A stretch of DNA of 19,058 bases from Candidatus Gastranaerophilales bacterium (lineage in GTDB: Bacteria > Cyanobacteriota > Vampirovibrionia > Gastranaerophilales > Gastranaerophilaceae). The notes under the pieces were generated by a model. The model was not told the origin of the DNA and searched no databases. It saw only the letters and a list, made by a program, of their open reading frames with translations. Positions within the stretch are counted from its first letter, which is position 1. The number at the start of each line of letters is the position of its first letter. The translations under genes were made by a program, and so were the position numbers. Location of the stretch: positions 1-19,058 of the forward strand of contig UNSK01000038.1 of NCBI GenBank assembly GCA_900552525.1. The letters are read 5' to 3'. Below are positions 1-7,989 of the stretch, one piece after another.

Positions 1-103
1 AATTATATCCTTATTATATAACTATTGTACAATTATTTATGCATTTTTTCAACCCGTAATGTCTGTATCTTTAGTTTTCTTTACAATTTATAGCTGATAA
101 ATC

Positions 104-772
104 TTACACTACGCCCAGTTTTTTACAAGCAGCAAGCGCGCAATTCTGCTGTGCCTCTTTCTTTGATTTTCCTGTTGCAGAGGCTATAACACTCCCCTGC
201 CACTCAACTTCAACTTCAAATACCGGTTTATGAGCAGGCCCCCTAACTGCCAGAGTTCTATACACAGGCAGGGTTTTATCAATACCTTGAGTATACTGTT
301 GGAGAATGTCTTTTGCATTGTATTTCTCAAAATGTTTATCGACATCTTCTGCAAAGACCATTACATAATCTTTTATAAACTTCTCAATTTCAGTCTGTTT
401 CCCGTTTAGATAGTATGCACCGAGTAAAGCTTCCAGAGCACAGGCAATATTTGACTCGCGTTTCCGCCCCCCCTGTTTTTCTTCAGAAGGCCCGAGCTTT
501 AAAAGTTTATCAACTCCTATTTGTATTGCAATTTGAGCCAGAATAGCATCAGAAACCAGAATTGAACGAATTTTCGATAGTTCACCTTCCGGAGCTTCCG
601 GATATATTTCATACAACAGTTTTGAAGTGAACAACTTTAAAACTGAATCTCCGAAAAATTCCAGACGTTCATAATTTTCAAGCGAGTTTATATCATTTTC
701 TTTAGTGAAAGAAGGATGAGTAAGAGCCTTTTCTACTAAATCATTCTTTTCACCAAAAATTTCTTCTAGCAT
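104..772 (-). CDS. rnc: Ribonuclease III
   Basis: A 222-residue endonuclease that cuts double-stranded RNA in rRNA and mRNA processing, close to the usual family length of about 220-230. The RNase III signature NYERLEFFGDSVL is at residues 33-45 (acidic residues E38 and D42), the second catalytic segment ALEALLGA is at 112-119 (E114), and a C-terminal dsRNA-binding domain covers roughly 153-220 (GKSKKEAQQNCA near the end). One oddity: the aspartate that normally precedes the EAL(I/L)GA segment (E. coli D114) is Cys111 here, encoded by TGT at 440-442. E114, the equivalent of E. coli E117, is kept. The ATG at 772 overlaps the end of cdsA by 7 nt, so this is the last gene of the pyrH-frr-cdsA-rnc operon and probably relies on translational coupling. 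Product identity is secure; full activity is likely but not proven. Confidence 0.95.
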   Translation of the reverse strand: MLEEIFGEKNDLVEKALTHPSFTKENDINSLENYERLEFFGDSVLKLFTSKLLYEIYPEAPEGELSKIRSILVSDAILAQIAIQIGVDKLLKLGPSEEKQGGRKRESNIACALEALLGAYYLNGKQTEIEKFIKDYVMVFAEDVDKHFEKYNAKDILQQYTQGIDKTLPVYRTLAVRGPAHKPVFEVEVEWQGSVIASATGKSKKEAQQNCALAACKKLGVV

Positions 773-1647
773 GGAAAAATACCTTTGAATAAATCAATAA
801 AATTATTTACCACGAAGAAATATAAGTAATAATGAACAACAGGAATTGTCAGAATATAGCTGTCTGTTCTATCAAGAAACCCGCCATGCCCCGGAAGAAT
901 ATTGCTTGAATCTTTCACTCCAGCATCCCGCTTAATCATTGACTCGCACAAATCTCCAATCTGAGCAAAAGCTGCAATCAAAAATCCAAGTATTATGCAG
1001 TGATACCAAGGTATTTGTATTGCCAGTCCAAATGCGATACAAAATATAAGACACATAATAGTACCGCCGATAGAACCTTCTATTGTTTTATTCGGGCTTA
1101 TAACCTTTGATAATTTATGTTTTCCGAATTTGCTGCCAGCATAGTAACAGAAAGAATCTGTTAAAATTACTGCAAAAAACAGCAGTAAAGCATATCCAGC
1201 ACCTTCCGTAGTGACATTCTGCTTAATAAAACCCTGATAAACAGGATGGCTTCCCAAATCGCGCAGGAATAACAGGTGCAGCGGAAACCAGCCGCAATAT
1301 ACGAAACCTAATATCGTAGTTGCGACATTAGCAATATATGGCTGTTTACCTTTGAATAAAACCGACATAAATGCCATAATTGAACAGACAGAAAATGCAA
1401 GAGCTACAAGGTCAAATCTGTTAAAATAAGCTAGAGCTGCAAATATTAAGCTTGAAGCAATGATTATTCTTGAACTAGGTCTAAAACCTTTATGTTGTAA
1501 TACTTTCACATATTCTTTTGAGGCAAGTATAACAATTGCCAGAACTAATGCTACTAAATACAAGCCGCCTGCCATGATAGCAAACAGAGCAGTGAAACCG
1601 AAAATAACTCCGGTTATTAACCTTGTTACGCTTTTGCTTAAATTCAT
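766..1647 (-). CDS. cdsA: Phosphatidate cytidylyltransferase (CDP-diacylglycerol synthase)
   Basis: A 293-residue integral membrane enzyme that makes CDP-diacylglycerol from phosphatidate and CTP, the branch point of phospholipid synthesis. The CdsA signature lies at residues 236-263 and includes SMIKRDAGVKDSSN and LPGHGGFLDRTDS. Several hydrophobic segments are visible (about 10-42, 60-95, 105-128, 150-170, 193-230 and 264-281). The gene starts at an ATG sharing one base with the frr stop (TAATG arrangement at 1645-1649), which implies coupled translation. In many bacteria uppS sits between frr and cdsA; it is absent here. Confidence 0.96.
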   Translation of the reverse strand: MNLSKSVTRLITGVIFGFTALFAIMAGGLYLVALVLAIVILASKEYVKVLQHKGFRPSSRIIIASSLIFAALAYFNRFDLVALAFSVCSIMAFMSVLFKGKQPYIANVATTILGFVYCGWFPLHLLFLRDLGSHPVYQGFIKQNVTTEGAGYALLLFFAVILTDSFCYYAGSKFGKHKLSKVISPNKTIEGSIGGTIMCLIFCIAFGLAIQIPWYHCIILGFLIAAFAQIGDLCESMIKRDAGVKDSSNILPGHGGFLDRTDSYILTIPVVHYYLYFFVVNNFIDLFKGIFPC

Positions 1648-2213
1648 TATACTGTCATAACCTCTTTTTCTTTTTCAACAACCAGACTATCAATTATCCC
1701 CACGTACTTATCTGTAACTTTTTGAATTTTATCCTGATTATCTTTAACTGCATCTTCCGGAAGATTTTCATCTTTTTCAATCTTCTTAAGACTGTCTACC
1801 ATATCGCGTCTTACATTTCTGATAGCAATCTTTGCATCTTCACCGTACTTTTTAACTTCTTTTGCAGTTTCTTTTCTTCTTTCTTCTGTAAGAGGCGGGA
1901 AGTTTAATCTTACGCAGGTTCCGTCATTATTCGGAGCAACGCCTAATTCTGCTTTAATAATAGCTTTTTCTAATTCTTTCATAATACTTTTATCAAAAGG
2001 AGTAATAACAAGTGTTACACCTTCGCTTACACTTACCTGAGCCATTTGTCTGATTGGAGTTGGAGCTCCGTAATAATCTACAGCTACTCTGTCAAGGATA
2101 GCAGGGTTAGCACGGCCTGTACGAACAGATGCAAATTCTCTCTTCATCTGTGCAACAGCTTTTTCCATTTTTTCCTCTCCGAATAAATACATTTCTTCAA
2201 GAGCTTCTGACAT
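1647..2213 (-). CDS. frr: Ribosome recycling factor
   Basis: A 188-residue cytoplasmic protein that, with EF-G, splits post-termination ribosomes. Length and sequence fit the family: FASVRTGRANPAILD at about 27-41, VDYYGAPTPIRQMA at about 45-58, and the long charged helices of the three-helix bundle toward the C-terminus (RNVRRDMVDSLKK). The start ATG is preceded by a strong AAAGGAG site. It lies 22 nt downstream of pyrH, the usual pyrH-frr order, and overlaps cdsA by one base. Confidence 0.97.
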   Translation of the reverse strand: MSEALEEMYLFGEEKMEKAVAQMKREFASVRTGRANPAILDRVAVDYYGAPTPIRQMAQVSVSEGVTLVITPFDKSIMKELEKAIIKAELGVAPNNDGTCVRLNFPPLTEERRKETAKEVKKYGEDAKIAIRNVRRDMVDSLKKIEKDENLPEDAVKDNQDKIQKVTDKYVGIIDSLVVEKEKEVMTV

Positions 2214-2235
2214 AATTTTCTCCTTTTATAAAATA

Positions 2236-2952
2236 TTAACTTACGTACGTACCTACGGCTTCGCCGTCCATAATTTTTTCAAGACTGCCTTTTGCTTTAA
2301 AATCAAAAACAATAATAGGAATTTTGTTCTGTTTACACAATGCACAGGCAGCTGTATCCATAACTTTTAATTCATTTTTGATAATATCATCATAAGACAT
2401 TTTTTCGATTTTCTTTGCCTCCGGATTAACCTTTGGATCATCAGTATAAACTCCATCAACCCCGTTTTTCGCCATAAGCATAACTTCTGCGTCGATTTCA
2501 GAAGCTCTTAGCGCTGATGCAGTGTCGGTTGTAAAGAACGGATTTCCCGTACCGGCTGCAAAAATTACAACTCTGCCTTTTTCAAGATGTCTTATCGCTC
2601 TGTGACGAACGTATGGCTCTGCAATCTGATTCATGGCAATTGCTGTTTGAACTCTGCATTCTACATTTATTTTTTTGAGGGCACATTGCAAAGCAACCGC
2701 GTTCATAACTGTAGCGAGCATTCCGACATAATCTCCGGAGGCTTGATCCATACCGAGTTTTGCACTATTTTTCATCCCGCGAAAAATATTACCGCCGCCA
2801 ACTACAACAGCAACTTCTACACCTTTGTCATATATTGACTTGATTTCATTTGCAATCATTTCAACGGGTTCATAATCTATTCCAAACTGCTGATTTCCAA
2901 GCAAGGCTTCCCCGCTGATTTTTAATAGAACACGTTTATATTTTGTAACCAT
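2236..2952 (-). CDS. pyrH: Uridylate (UMP) kinase
   Basis: A 238-residue bacterial-type UMP kinase (amino-acid kinase fold) that phosphorylates UMP to UDP in pyrimidine nucleotide synthesis. Visible motifs are the N-terminal [14 protein letters not shown], the phosphate-binding [11 protein letters not shown] at about 49-59, [16 protein letters not shown] at about 74-89, and the C-terminal kinase region with [13 protein letters not shown] and [13 protein letters not shown]. The ATG at 2952 follows a GAGAGG site. It is the first gene of the pyrH-frr-cdsA-rnc unit, divergent from the gene at 3049. Confidence 0.97.
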   Translation of the reverse strand: MVTKYKRVLLKISGEALLGNQQFGIDYEPVEMIANEIKSIYDKGVEVAVVVGGGNIFRGMKNSAKLGMDQASGDYVGMLATVMNAVALQCALKKINVECRVQTAIAMNQIAEPYVRHRAIRHLEKGRVVIFAAGTGNPFFTTDTASALRASEIDAEVMLMAKNGVDGVYTDDPKVNPEAKKIEKMSYDDIIKNELKVMDTAACALCKQNKIPIIVFDFKAKGSLEKIMDGEAVGTYVS

Positions 2953-2975
2953 TAGATACCTCTCATTATACTAAT

Positions 2976-3002
2976 AGTATAAAAAAAAAGCTTATTTGTA
3001 AA
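2976..3002 (-). promoter_or_regulatory. Possible promoter of the pyrH operon
   Basis: On the minus strand a TTTACA -35-like hexamer (3002-2997) and a TATACT -10-like hexamer (2981-2976) are separated by 15 bp that include a run of nine T. The spacing is short of optimal. A TATAAT also occurs at 2970-2965, but it has no good -35 and sits almost on the ribosome binding site. This is the only region that can serve pyrH, because the gene upstream is divergent. Confidence 0.35.
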
Positions 3003-3013
3003 TCCTCAATTTA

Positions 3014-3041
3014 TAGACTTATATAGAAATACTGTTATAAT
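3014..3041 (+). promoter_or_regulatory. Promoter of the 3049 gene; possible leaderless transcript
   Basis: TAGACT (3014-3019), 16 bp, then a perfect TATAAT (3036-3041). The ATG begins 8 nt after the -10 box, so the expected transcription start coincides with the A of the start codon. No Shine-Dalgarno sequence is visible before that ATG. Confidence 0.45.
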
Positions 3042-3048
3042 TTATTAT

Positions 3049-4149
3049 ATGGATGGATTTAGCGTTGGAAAAATTCTCGCAGGCCTTAGAAACCCCGAGA
3101 TATATTTAAAAAAGCTCAAACAGGATGGCATAAATACCGGAAGCGGCTTTAATACATCACTTTCACAGCCGCAGCCGAACCTTCCTCAGAATATTCAATC
3201 CACTGCAGCACTTATGCAGCAGCTGCAGATGAACCAGATTGCAAGTATGGATAGAGCTATTTTTATAAGAAACCTTCTTGGACTGCCGCAAACTCTCGGA
3301 ACTCTTTTGATGGCTTTACAGAATAAAAACATCCCGTTGAGCAACACCTCGCTTATATTAAACGACCTAAATGAAGAATTATTAAAAAACCAGAAGATGC
3401 TCTCACAAATATTTGATGAAACTTCTGAAATACCGCTTAATGTAACACAAAACATTGCCGGACAAACAGCAGCCGCGCAAAAAGATGCTGTTATGCTATT
3501 TTTCAGCGGAATGATTCAGATGCCTGCAATATCAGAAATAATCTTGAAAAACAGCAAACAAGCAGTTGCAAATCTAATTCTGGCAATGGCTTCCGCCTCA
3601 AAAAACAATATGACTAATGACCAGATTAGAGATACACTGAGCATACTAAACTCCTGTATTGCAATGGCAGAGTCAAACAATCCGTCACAAACATTAAAAA
3701 GCCTTATGCTTCTTTACCTTCCGTGGCTTCCGCTCAATGAAGGCGTAGGATTTGACCTTGAAGTAACGCCGCCGGAAGGTGAAAATGAATCAAACGACTC
3801 TAAGCTTACAGTGCTTATACAAACCAGAAATTTTGGCAACGTTAAAGGTGTATTCACTCTTACAACCTCAAACTCTGTGGATATTTATATTTTATGCACA
3901 GAAGATTTTCCAAAGAAAACTCTGCAAAAAAGCCTTATGGAAGAAAGTTCCTCTCATGCAATGAATACAACAATTGATATTGAGGCAGTTGAACCTAAGA
4001 AAAAAGAAACTTTTGAAGAACCGGAAGCGAAGGTTAATCTATCTGCAACAAATGAGATGAACCCTTATTTGCTGCTTATGGCTCACGCTTTCATAAGAAA
4101 CACTATTTTTATTGATTCAAATGCTATAGTAGAAGAACCTAACTCTTAA
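3049..4149 (+). CDS. Hypothetical protein, possibly FliK-like C-terminal region
   Basis: A 366-residue protein I do not recognise with certainty. It has no signal peptide. A short Pro/Gln-rich stretch (about 39-63) is followed by a helical, Leu/Met-rich middle (about 65-228) ending in LMLLYLPWLPL (219-229). A predicted beta-rich segment follows (252-312) in the order LTVLIQTRNFGNVKGVFTL then SVDIYILCTED, and then a helix. This strand-strand-helix arrangement weakly recalls the C-terminal domain of flagellar hook-length control protein FliK, and flagellar genes lie in the same window, but the match is a reading of pattern only. The tail (about 315-340) is Lys/Glu-rich. The ATG has no ribosome binding site and lies one turn from a TATAAT box, so translation may be leaderless. 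The stop overlaps the convergent MetE-like gene by 11 bp. Confidence 0.6.
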   Translation: MDGFSVGKILAGLRNPEIYLKKLKQDGINTGSGFNTSLSQPQPNLPQNIQSTAALMQQLQMNQIASMDRAIFIRNLLGLPQTLGTLLMALQNKNIPLSNTSLILNDLNEELLKNQKMLSQIFDETSEIPLNVTQNIAGQTAAAQKDAVMLFFSGMIQMPAISEIILKNSKQAVANLILAMASASKNNMTNDQIRDTLSILNSCIAMAESNNPSQTLKSLMLLYLPWLPLNEGVGFDLEVTPPEGENESNDSKLTVLIQTRNFGNVKGVFTLTTSNSVDIYILCTEDFPKKTLQKSLMEESSSHAMNTTIDIEAVEPKKKETFEEPEAKVNLSATNEMNPYLLLMAHAFIRNTIFIDSNAIVEEPNS

Positions 4150-5185
4150 CCGGAATTCTTTTGGAAACTTGATTTGCAACAATCAAAGCTTTTTCTGCAA
4201 AAATCAAAGGCAGGCTGTTGATATCCCCCTGAATAGAAATTGTTGCTCTGTTATAGGTTAATTTCTCACTAGTTCCGGCAACTATTAGCCCTTCGATTGT
4301 TTTAATAAACCTGTCATATATGTATTCAACTGAAAGAGATTTCACAATTGTTTCATTCATAACAGGAACTATAGCCCAGTTAATTCTTCCGCCTCTGACC
4401 AGATACTCGTTAATCTTTTCCGGCATAATATTAAGGTTGTTAGGATTATTATAAGCATCAAAAGATATCAAATCTACGCCTGAATCTATAGGAATCTTCC
4501 AGTCACATTTTTCAAAACATTGTATCCCGACAAGCCCTTCATATTCGTGAATTTTAGATATTACTTTTGAAAACATATTTATAATTACATCACGTGTAAC
4601 ATCTTCATTTTCACGCTTAATGTCACCTATTTTATACAGTAATGGTTCTTCCAAAATTATAAGCGGTCTTGTTTCCGGCGAAAGTTTTTTAATCTTGTTA
4701 ATTATCCACAAAGCTTTTACACAAATAGATTGTATAACAACTTTTCTGTAATATTTATCAGCAAGAAGCTGTGTACCTTCATTATTCATAAGGCGCTGCG
4801 ACAGTGTAAACGGACCAATTAAATTAATCACTGTTTCAGCAGGTTTAATACGTTCAATTATTTGATAGTATTTCGGAAGAAAAAAAGTTTCAAACTTGAA
4901 TTGTTCAAGATTTTCTTCTGTAGGACTATTGAACGCTGCATCCAGTGCTACAAGTTTTGACTTAAGGTTTGGAGCATCGTTGTCAAATATTACCTTCTTT
5001 TCTTGTATAAATACTCCCGGAGTATTCATAAGTGTGCGTCTTAAAAGATTTTCATCCGGAGATGCATCAGGAAGGTTTGCCAGAAACGGGATATTTTCAA
5101 AAAGCTTTACCATCATTTTGGTCGCAGCTTTATCTGTTGTATATGGGAGATTGCCTACCGGAAGGCATCTAAAACTTTTCTTCAT
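4139..5185 (-). CDS. MetE/UROD-superfamily protein (methionine synthase-like barrel)
   Basis: A 348-residue protein resembling the stand-alone MetE-C/uroporphyrinogen decarboxylase-type TIM-barrel family (COG0620-like). Supporting segments are the N-terminal VGNLPYTTDKAATKMM (10-25) with IPFLANLPD (32-40), INLIGPFTLSQRLM (120-133), IILEEPLL (176-183), and IQCFEKCDWKIPIDSGVDLI (221-240) followed by FDAY (242-245). Relatives I know of often carry a GIHCCGN-DW segment; here the position reads GIQCFEKCDW, so a His and one Cys of that candidate metal site are changed. It is about half the length of MetE, so it is not itself a complete methionine synthase, and its substrate is unknown. The start ATG has a weak GAAAGAG site and lies just after the rplI terminator. 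The 3' end overlaps the convergent 3049 gene. Confidence 0.7.
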   Translation of the reverse strand: MKKSFRCLPVGNLPYTTDKAATKMMVKLFENIPFLANLPDASPDENLLRRTLMNTPGVFIQEKKVIFDNDAPNLKSKLVALDAAFNSPTEENLEQFKFETFFLPKYYQIIERIKPAETVINLIGPFTLSQRLMNNEGTQLLADKYYRKVVIQSICVKALWIINKIKKLSPETRPLIILEEPLLYKIGDIKRENEDVTRDVIINMFSKVISKIHEYEGLVGIQCFEKCDWKIPIDSGVDLISFDAYNNPNNLNIMPEKINEYLVRGGRINWAIVPVMNETIVKSLSVEYIYDRFIKTIEGLIVAGTSEKLTYNRATISIQGDINSLPLIFAEKALIVANQVSKRIPVKS

Positions 5186-5202
5186 TGCAGCTCTTTCTTA
5201 TA

Positions 5203-5239
5203 TTAAAAAAACGTGCCGAAAGTTTTGCCGGCACGTTTT
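5203..5239 (-). terminator. Intrinsic terminator downstream of rplI
   Basis: An 11-bp stem (AAAACGTGCCG at 5208-5218 pairing with CGGCACGTTTT at 5229-5239) has a 10-nt loop. On the minus strand it is followed by seven consecutive T (complement of 5205-5211). This is a textbook rho-independent terminator for rplI. It ends only about 20 nt before the start of the MetE-like gene. Confidence 0.85.
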
Positions 5240-5254
5240 GTAAGACTTTGTTTA

Positions 5255-5749
5255 CTATGCTTCAGCTTCTTCTGTTTCTTCTACTGATTCTTTTACAACT
5301 TCAGATGCTGTAACAACAACTTTTAACTCAGTTTTAACTTTTGAAGTCAGCTTGATTAACATTGTGAATTCGCCGACTTTGTTGATTGGTGCATTTAATG
5401 AAACGGTTTTTCTGTCAATTTCAATATTTGCTCTTTCTTTTAATTCTTCACACAATTTCTTTGTAGTAATTGTACCGAATAATTTTCCGCTTTCACCGGC
5501 TTTTGCAGATAATTCAATTGAACCGATTTTTTCAATTTGTTCAGCTTTTGCAAGAGCTTCCTGGTGTAATTTTTCCTGTTTAGCTCTTAATCTTGCGATA
5601 TTCTGTTCTCTGTTTTTAAGAGCGCCTTCTGTAGCGATTTCTGCATAATTTTTAGGGATAAGATAGTTTCTTGCATAACCGTCTTTAACGTTTACCAAAT
5701 CACCAGCTTCGCCAATATTCTGCACTTCTTTTTTCAATATTACTTGCAT
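5255..5749 (-). CDS. rplI: 50S ribosomal protein bL9
   Basis: A 164-residue ribosomal protein. The N-terminal domain is typical (MQVILKKEVQNIGEAGDLVN, then VKDGYARNYLIPKNYA, residues 1-36). A long charged connecting helix (about 40-75, QNIARLRAKQEKLHQEALAK) leads to the C-terminal rRNA-binding domain with AGESGKLFGTITTK. The last 13 residues are an acidic Glu-rich tail, making the protein slightly longer than the usual 148-150 residues. A strong AAAGGAG site precedes the ATG. A terminator directly follows, so it looks like a monocistronic unit with possible readthrough. Confidence 0.96.
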   Translation of the reverse strand: MQVILKKEVQNIGEAGDLVNVKDGYARNYLIPKNYAEIATEGALKNREQNIARLRAKQEKLHQEALAKAEQIEKIGSIELSAKAGESGKLFGTITTKKLCEELKERANIEIDRKTVSLNAPINKVGEFTMLIKLTSKVKTELKVVVTASEVVKESVEETEEAEA

Positions 5750-5791
5750 TTCTTTTTCTCCTTTAACTATTATTGGGCTAGTATAGTTTTT

Positions 5792-5820
5792 ATCATAAAC
5801 AAAAAAACATGAATTGTCGA
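5792..5820 (-). promoter_or_regulatory. Possible rplI promoter
   Basis: On the minus strand TCGACA (5820-5815), 17 bp, then TATGAT (5797-5792). Both hexamers match the sigma-70 consensus at five of six positions. It would give a leader of about 35 nt containing the AAAGGAG site. Confidence 0.4.
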
Positions 5821-5850
5821 GTCCCCATGCCTTTTGGGCTTAAAATAAGT

Positions 5851-7599
5851 TTACTTTTTGATATTATTTATTGCAGTTATAACCATTTCTGCGGCTTCTT
5901 CCGGTTTCATTGCTGTTTTTTCGTCTGCTGCGCGGTTTTTAAACTCTACGTTTCCTTCCGCAATTGATTTACCGACAATAATCTGATAAGGGAATCCTAT
6001 TAAATCGGCATCCTTAAATTTAACCCCTGCGCGTTCATCTCTGTCATCAATTACAACTTCAGCGCCGTGTTTTTTCAATGTTTCATATATATCATTAGCA
6101 ACCTTCATCTGCTGTTCATCTTTTGTGCTTACTGGAATTACAATCGCGTGATAAGGCGCAATTGCAAGAGGCCATTTAATACCGTGGTCATCGTAATGAG
6201 CTTCTACAGCAGCGGCTGCTGTTCTTGAAATACCAATACCGTAACATCCCATAATATAAGGCTGTGTTTTGCCGTTCTGGTCTAAATAAACTGCGTTCAT
6301 CGGTTTCGAATACTTAGTACCGAGCTGGAAAATGTTTCCAACCTCAATACCTCTTGTAACCTTAAGCGGCTTTCCGCACTCAGGACAAAATTCGCCGGCT
6401 TCAACAAGACGGATATCAGTAACAATCTCTGGAAGTTCAACATCCCCCCCCCAGTTATAACCTACACCGTGCTTATCTTTTTGGTTAATTCCGATTACAA
6501 AGTTTTTCATATTTTTAACTGTTTCATCAGCAACAACAGTAACTTCATATTCGCCGTATTTTTTCAAACCTTGAGGCCCGATAAAGCCTTTTTCTGCTTC
6601 AAATCCGTTTTCACCCATCATCTCTTCGATTTCACCTGCGGTTGCAATTCTTATATCAGAGCCGCCTACAGCGTTCATAAGTTTTGTTTCTTCTACCTGT
6701 TTATCTGCTCTTATAAGGGCTAATACAGGTTTTTTATCAACGATATATAATAGAGCCTTTACAATTAAAGATGAAGGAATATTTAAAAATTCACTAAGTT
6801 CTTCAATAGAGTGTGTATTCGGAGTGTCAATGATTTCCGCTTTTTCCCATTTGCCAGCCACATCAGCATCAGGTAGAGCAGATACTGCATGGTTTGAGTT
6901 TGCAGAATAATCACATCCGTCACAGTAGAATACATCATTTTCGCCTGCGTCCGTATCAGTAATAACCATAAACTCATGGCTTACGCTTCCGCCGATTGCG
7001 CCGGAATCTGATTGCACCATTTTTGTGTTAAGCCCGCATCTTTTGAAAATACGAGTATAAGCTTTTGCCATATTTTCATATTCTTTTTCAAGGCCTTCCT
7101 GTGACATATCAAAGCTATACGCGTCTTTCATAATAAACTCACGGCCTCTTAACAAACCAAAACGAGGACGAACTTCATCGCGGAATTTTGATTGAATTTG
7201 ATATAAATTAACAGGCAATTGTTTGTATGATTTGAGTCCGTCACGCGCAATAGCAGTAATAATTTCTTCGTGCGTAGGGCCAAGACACATTTCTCTATTG
7301 TGTCGATCTCTCAAACGCATAAGCTCTTTACCGTATACATCCCATCTTCCGGATTCTTCCCAGAGTTCTTTAGGCTGAACAAACGGCATAAGAAGTTCCT
7401 GCGCTCCTGCATTATCCATCTCTTCTCGAACGATGTTTTCAATTTTTTTCAAAACTCTCCACATCAGAGGTAAATAATTATAAACTCCTGAGGTTAGTTT
7501 TCTTATATATCCTGCTCTTACAAGCAGTTTATGAGAAATTACTTCTGCATCAGACGGATATTCTCTTAATGTTTGTACAAACAATTTTGACATTTTCAT
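5851..7599 (-). CDS. proS: Prolyl-tRNA synthetase (bacterial type)
   Basis: A 582-residue class II synthetase that charges tRNA-Pro. The order is that of the bacterial (ProS type 1) enzyme: catalytic motif 1 region (about 30-70), LGPTHEEIIT (106-115), motif 2 FRDEVRPRFGLLRGREFIMK (139-158), the inserted YbaK-like editing domain (about 225-405) flanked by Cys pairs at 226/229 and 405/408, motif 3 MGCYGIGISRTAAAA (450-464), and the anticodon-binding domain (about 480-580). The first ATG is chosen because GAGGA lies 10 nt upstream; a second ATG follows two codons later. A run of nine C (nine G on the coding strand) at 6444-6452 encodes WGGD within the insertion domain and is a possible slippage or sequencing-error site. 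Confidence 0.97.
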   Translation of the reverse strand: MKMSKLFVQTLREYPSDAEVISHKLLVRAGYIRKLTSGVYNYLPLMWRVLKKIENIVREEMDNAGAQELLMPFVQPKELWEESGRWDVYGKELMRLRDRHNREMCLGPTHEEIITAIARDGLKSYKQLPVNLYQIQSKFRDEVRPRFGLLRGREFIMKDAYSFDMSQEGLEKEYENMAKAYTRIFKRCGLNTKMVQSDSGAIGGSVSHEFMVITDTDAGENDVFYCDGCDYSANSNHAVSALPDADVAGKWEKAEIIDTPNTHSIEELSEFLNIPSSLIVKALLYIVDKKPVLALIRADKQVEETKLMNAVGGSDIRIATAGEIEEMMGENGFEAEKGFIGPQGLKKYGEYEVTVVADETVKNMKNFVIGINQKDKHGVGYNWGGDVELPEIVTDIRLVEAGEFCPECGKPLKVTRGIEVGNIFQLGTKYSKPMNAVYLDQNGKTQPYIMGCYGIGISRTAAAAVEAHYDDHGIKWPLAIAPYHAIVIPVSTKDEQQMKVANDIYETLKKHGAEVVIDDRDERAGVKFKDADLIGFPYQIIVGKSIAEGNVEFKNRAADEKTAMKPEEAAEMVITAINNIKK

Positions 7600-7673
7600 G
7601 GTTTTTAAGTCCTCATTATTTATTATGTTTATATTCTAACATGAAAAATTTTTTAAACTCTCTTATCAGGTTA

Positions 7674-7702
7674 TTGCACAAAAAAAATTAGTGTGCTAAA
7701 AT
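7674..7702 (+). promoter_or_regulatory. Promoter of the 7742-ribF-formyltransferase unit
   Basis: TTGCAC (7674-7679), 17 bp, TAAAAT (7697-7702). The spacing is good for sigma-70. It would start transcription near 7709, about 33 nt before the ATG at 7742, with AAGGGGTGA at 7731-7739 as ribosome binding site. Confidence 0.5.
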
Positions 7703-7741
7703 TTTGGTATTGAAAAATATACATTAATAAAAGGGGTGACT

Positions 7742-7984
7742 ATGTTAGTTTCTGCAATTTCTCAAAATCGTAACAACGGTTATAATATGAGCAGCAATAT
7801 GCCTTTTTATAACAGTCGCAGTAATGAAACAATTGGAGATACCGCATTTAATTCTTTAACCCCTTATGTAAGCAAGAAAGTTGTTTCTTCAGAAAAATTA
7901 CCTCAAATTTTTGATAATATTAATGAATGGCAAAATTTCTGCCACAAACAAATTTTAGGCGGAAAGCTTAACGTTATAGCATAG
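7742..7984 (+). CDS. Hypothetical small protein upstream of ribF
   Basis: An 80-residue protein with no family I recognise. It is polar and Asn/Ser-rich at the N-terminus (SQNRNNGYNMSSNMPFYNSR), followed by TPYVSKKVVSSEKLPQIFDN and a Trp-containing C-terminus (NEWQNFCHKQI). There is no signal peptide or membrane segment. I chose the ATG at 7742 rather than the GTG at 7736, because the GTG is part of the AAGGGGTGA ribosome binding site and is too close to it. It is followed by ribF after 5 nt, so the two are probably cotranslated. The strong start site and own promoter argue that it is real. Confidence 0.6.
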   Translation: MLVSAISQNRNNGYNMSSNMPFYNSRSNETIGDTAFNSLTPYVSKKVVSSEKLPQIFDNINEWQNFCHKQILGGKLNVIA

Positions 7985-7989
7985 ATTTT

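Noticed and set aside
2965..2970. TATAAT on the minus strand directly before pyrH as its -10 box
   Set aside because: It would start transcription inside the ribosome binding site and has no -35 at the right distance.
5352..5648. Open frames antisense to real genes (for example opposite rplI, proS and the helicase)
   Set aside because: They lack ribosome binding sites and recognisable domains and are shadows of AT-rich coding sequence.
5815..5850. Terminator downstream of proS
   Set aside because: Only a 4-bp GCCC/GGGC-type pairing can be formed and no T tract follows it directly.
7736..7741. GTG start for the small protein upstream of ribF
   Set aside because: The GTG is within the AAGGGGTGA ribosome binding site; the ATG six bases later has proper spacing.
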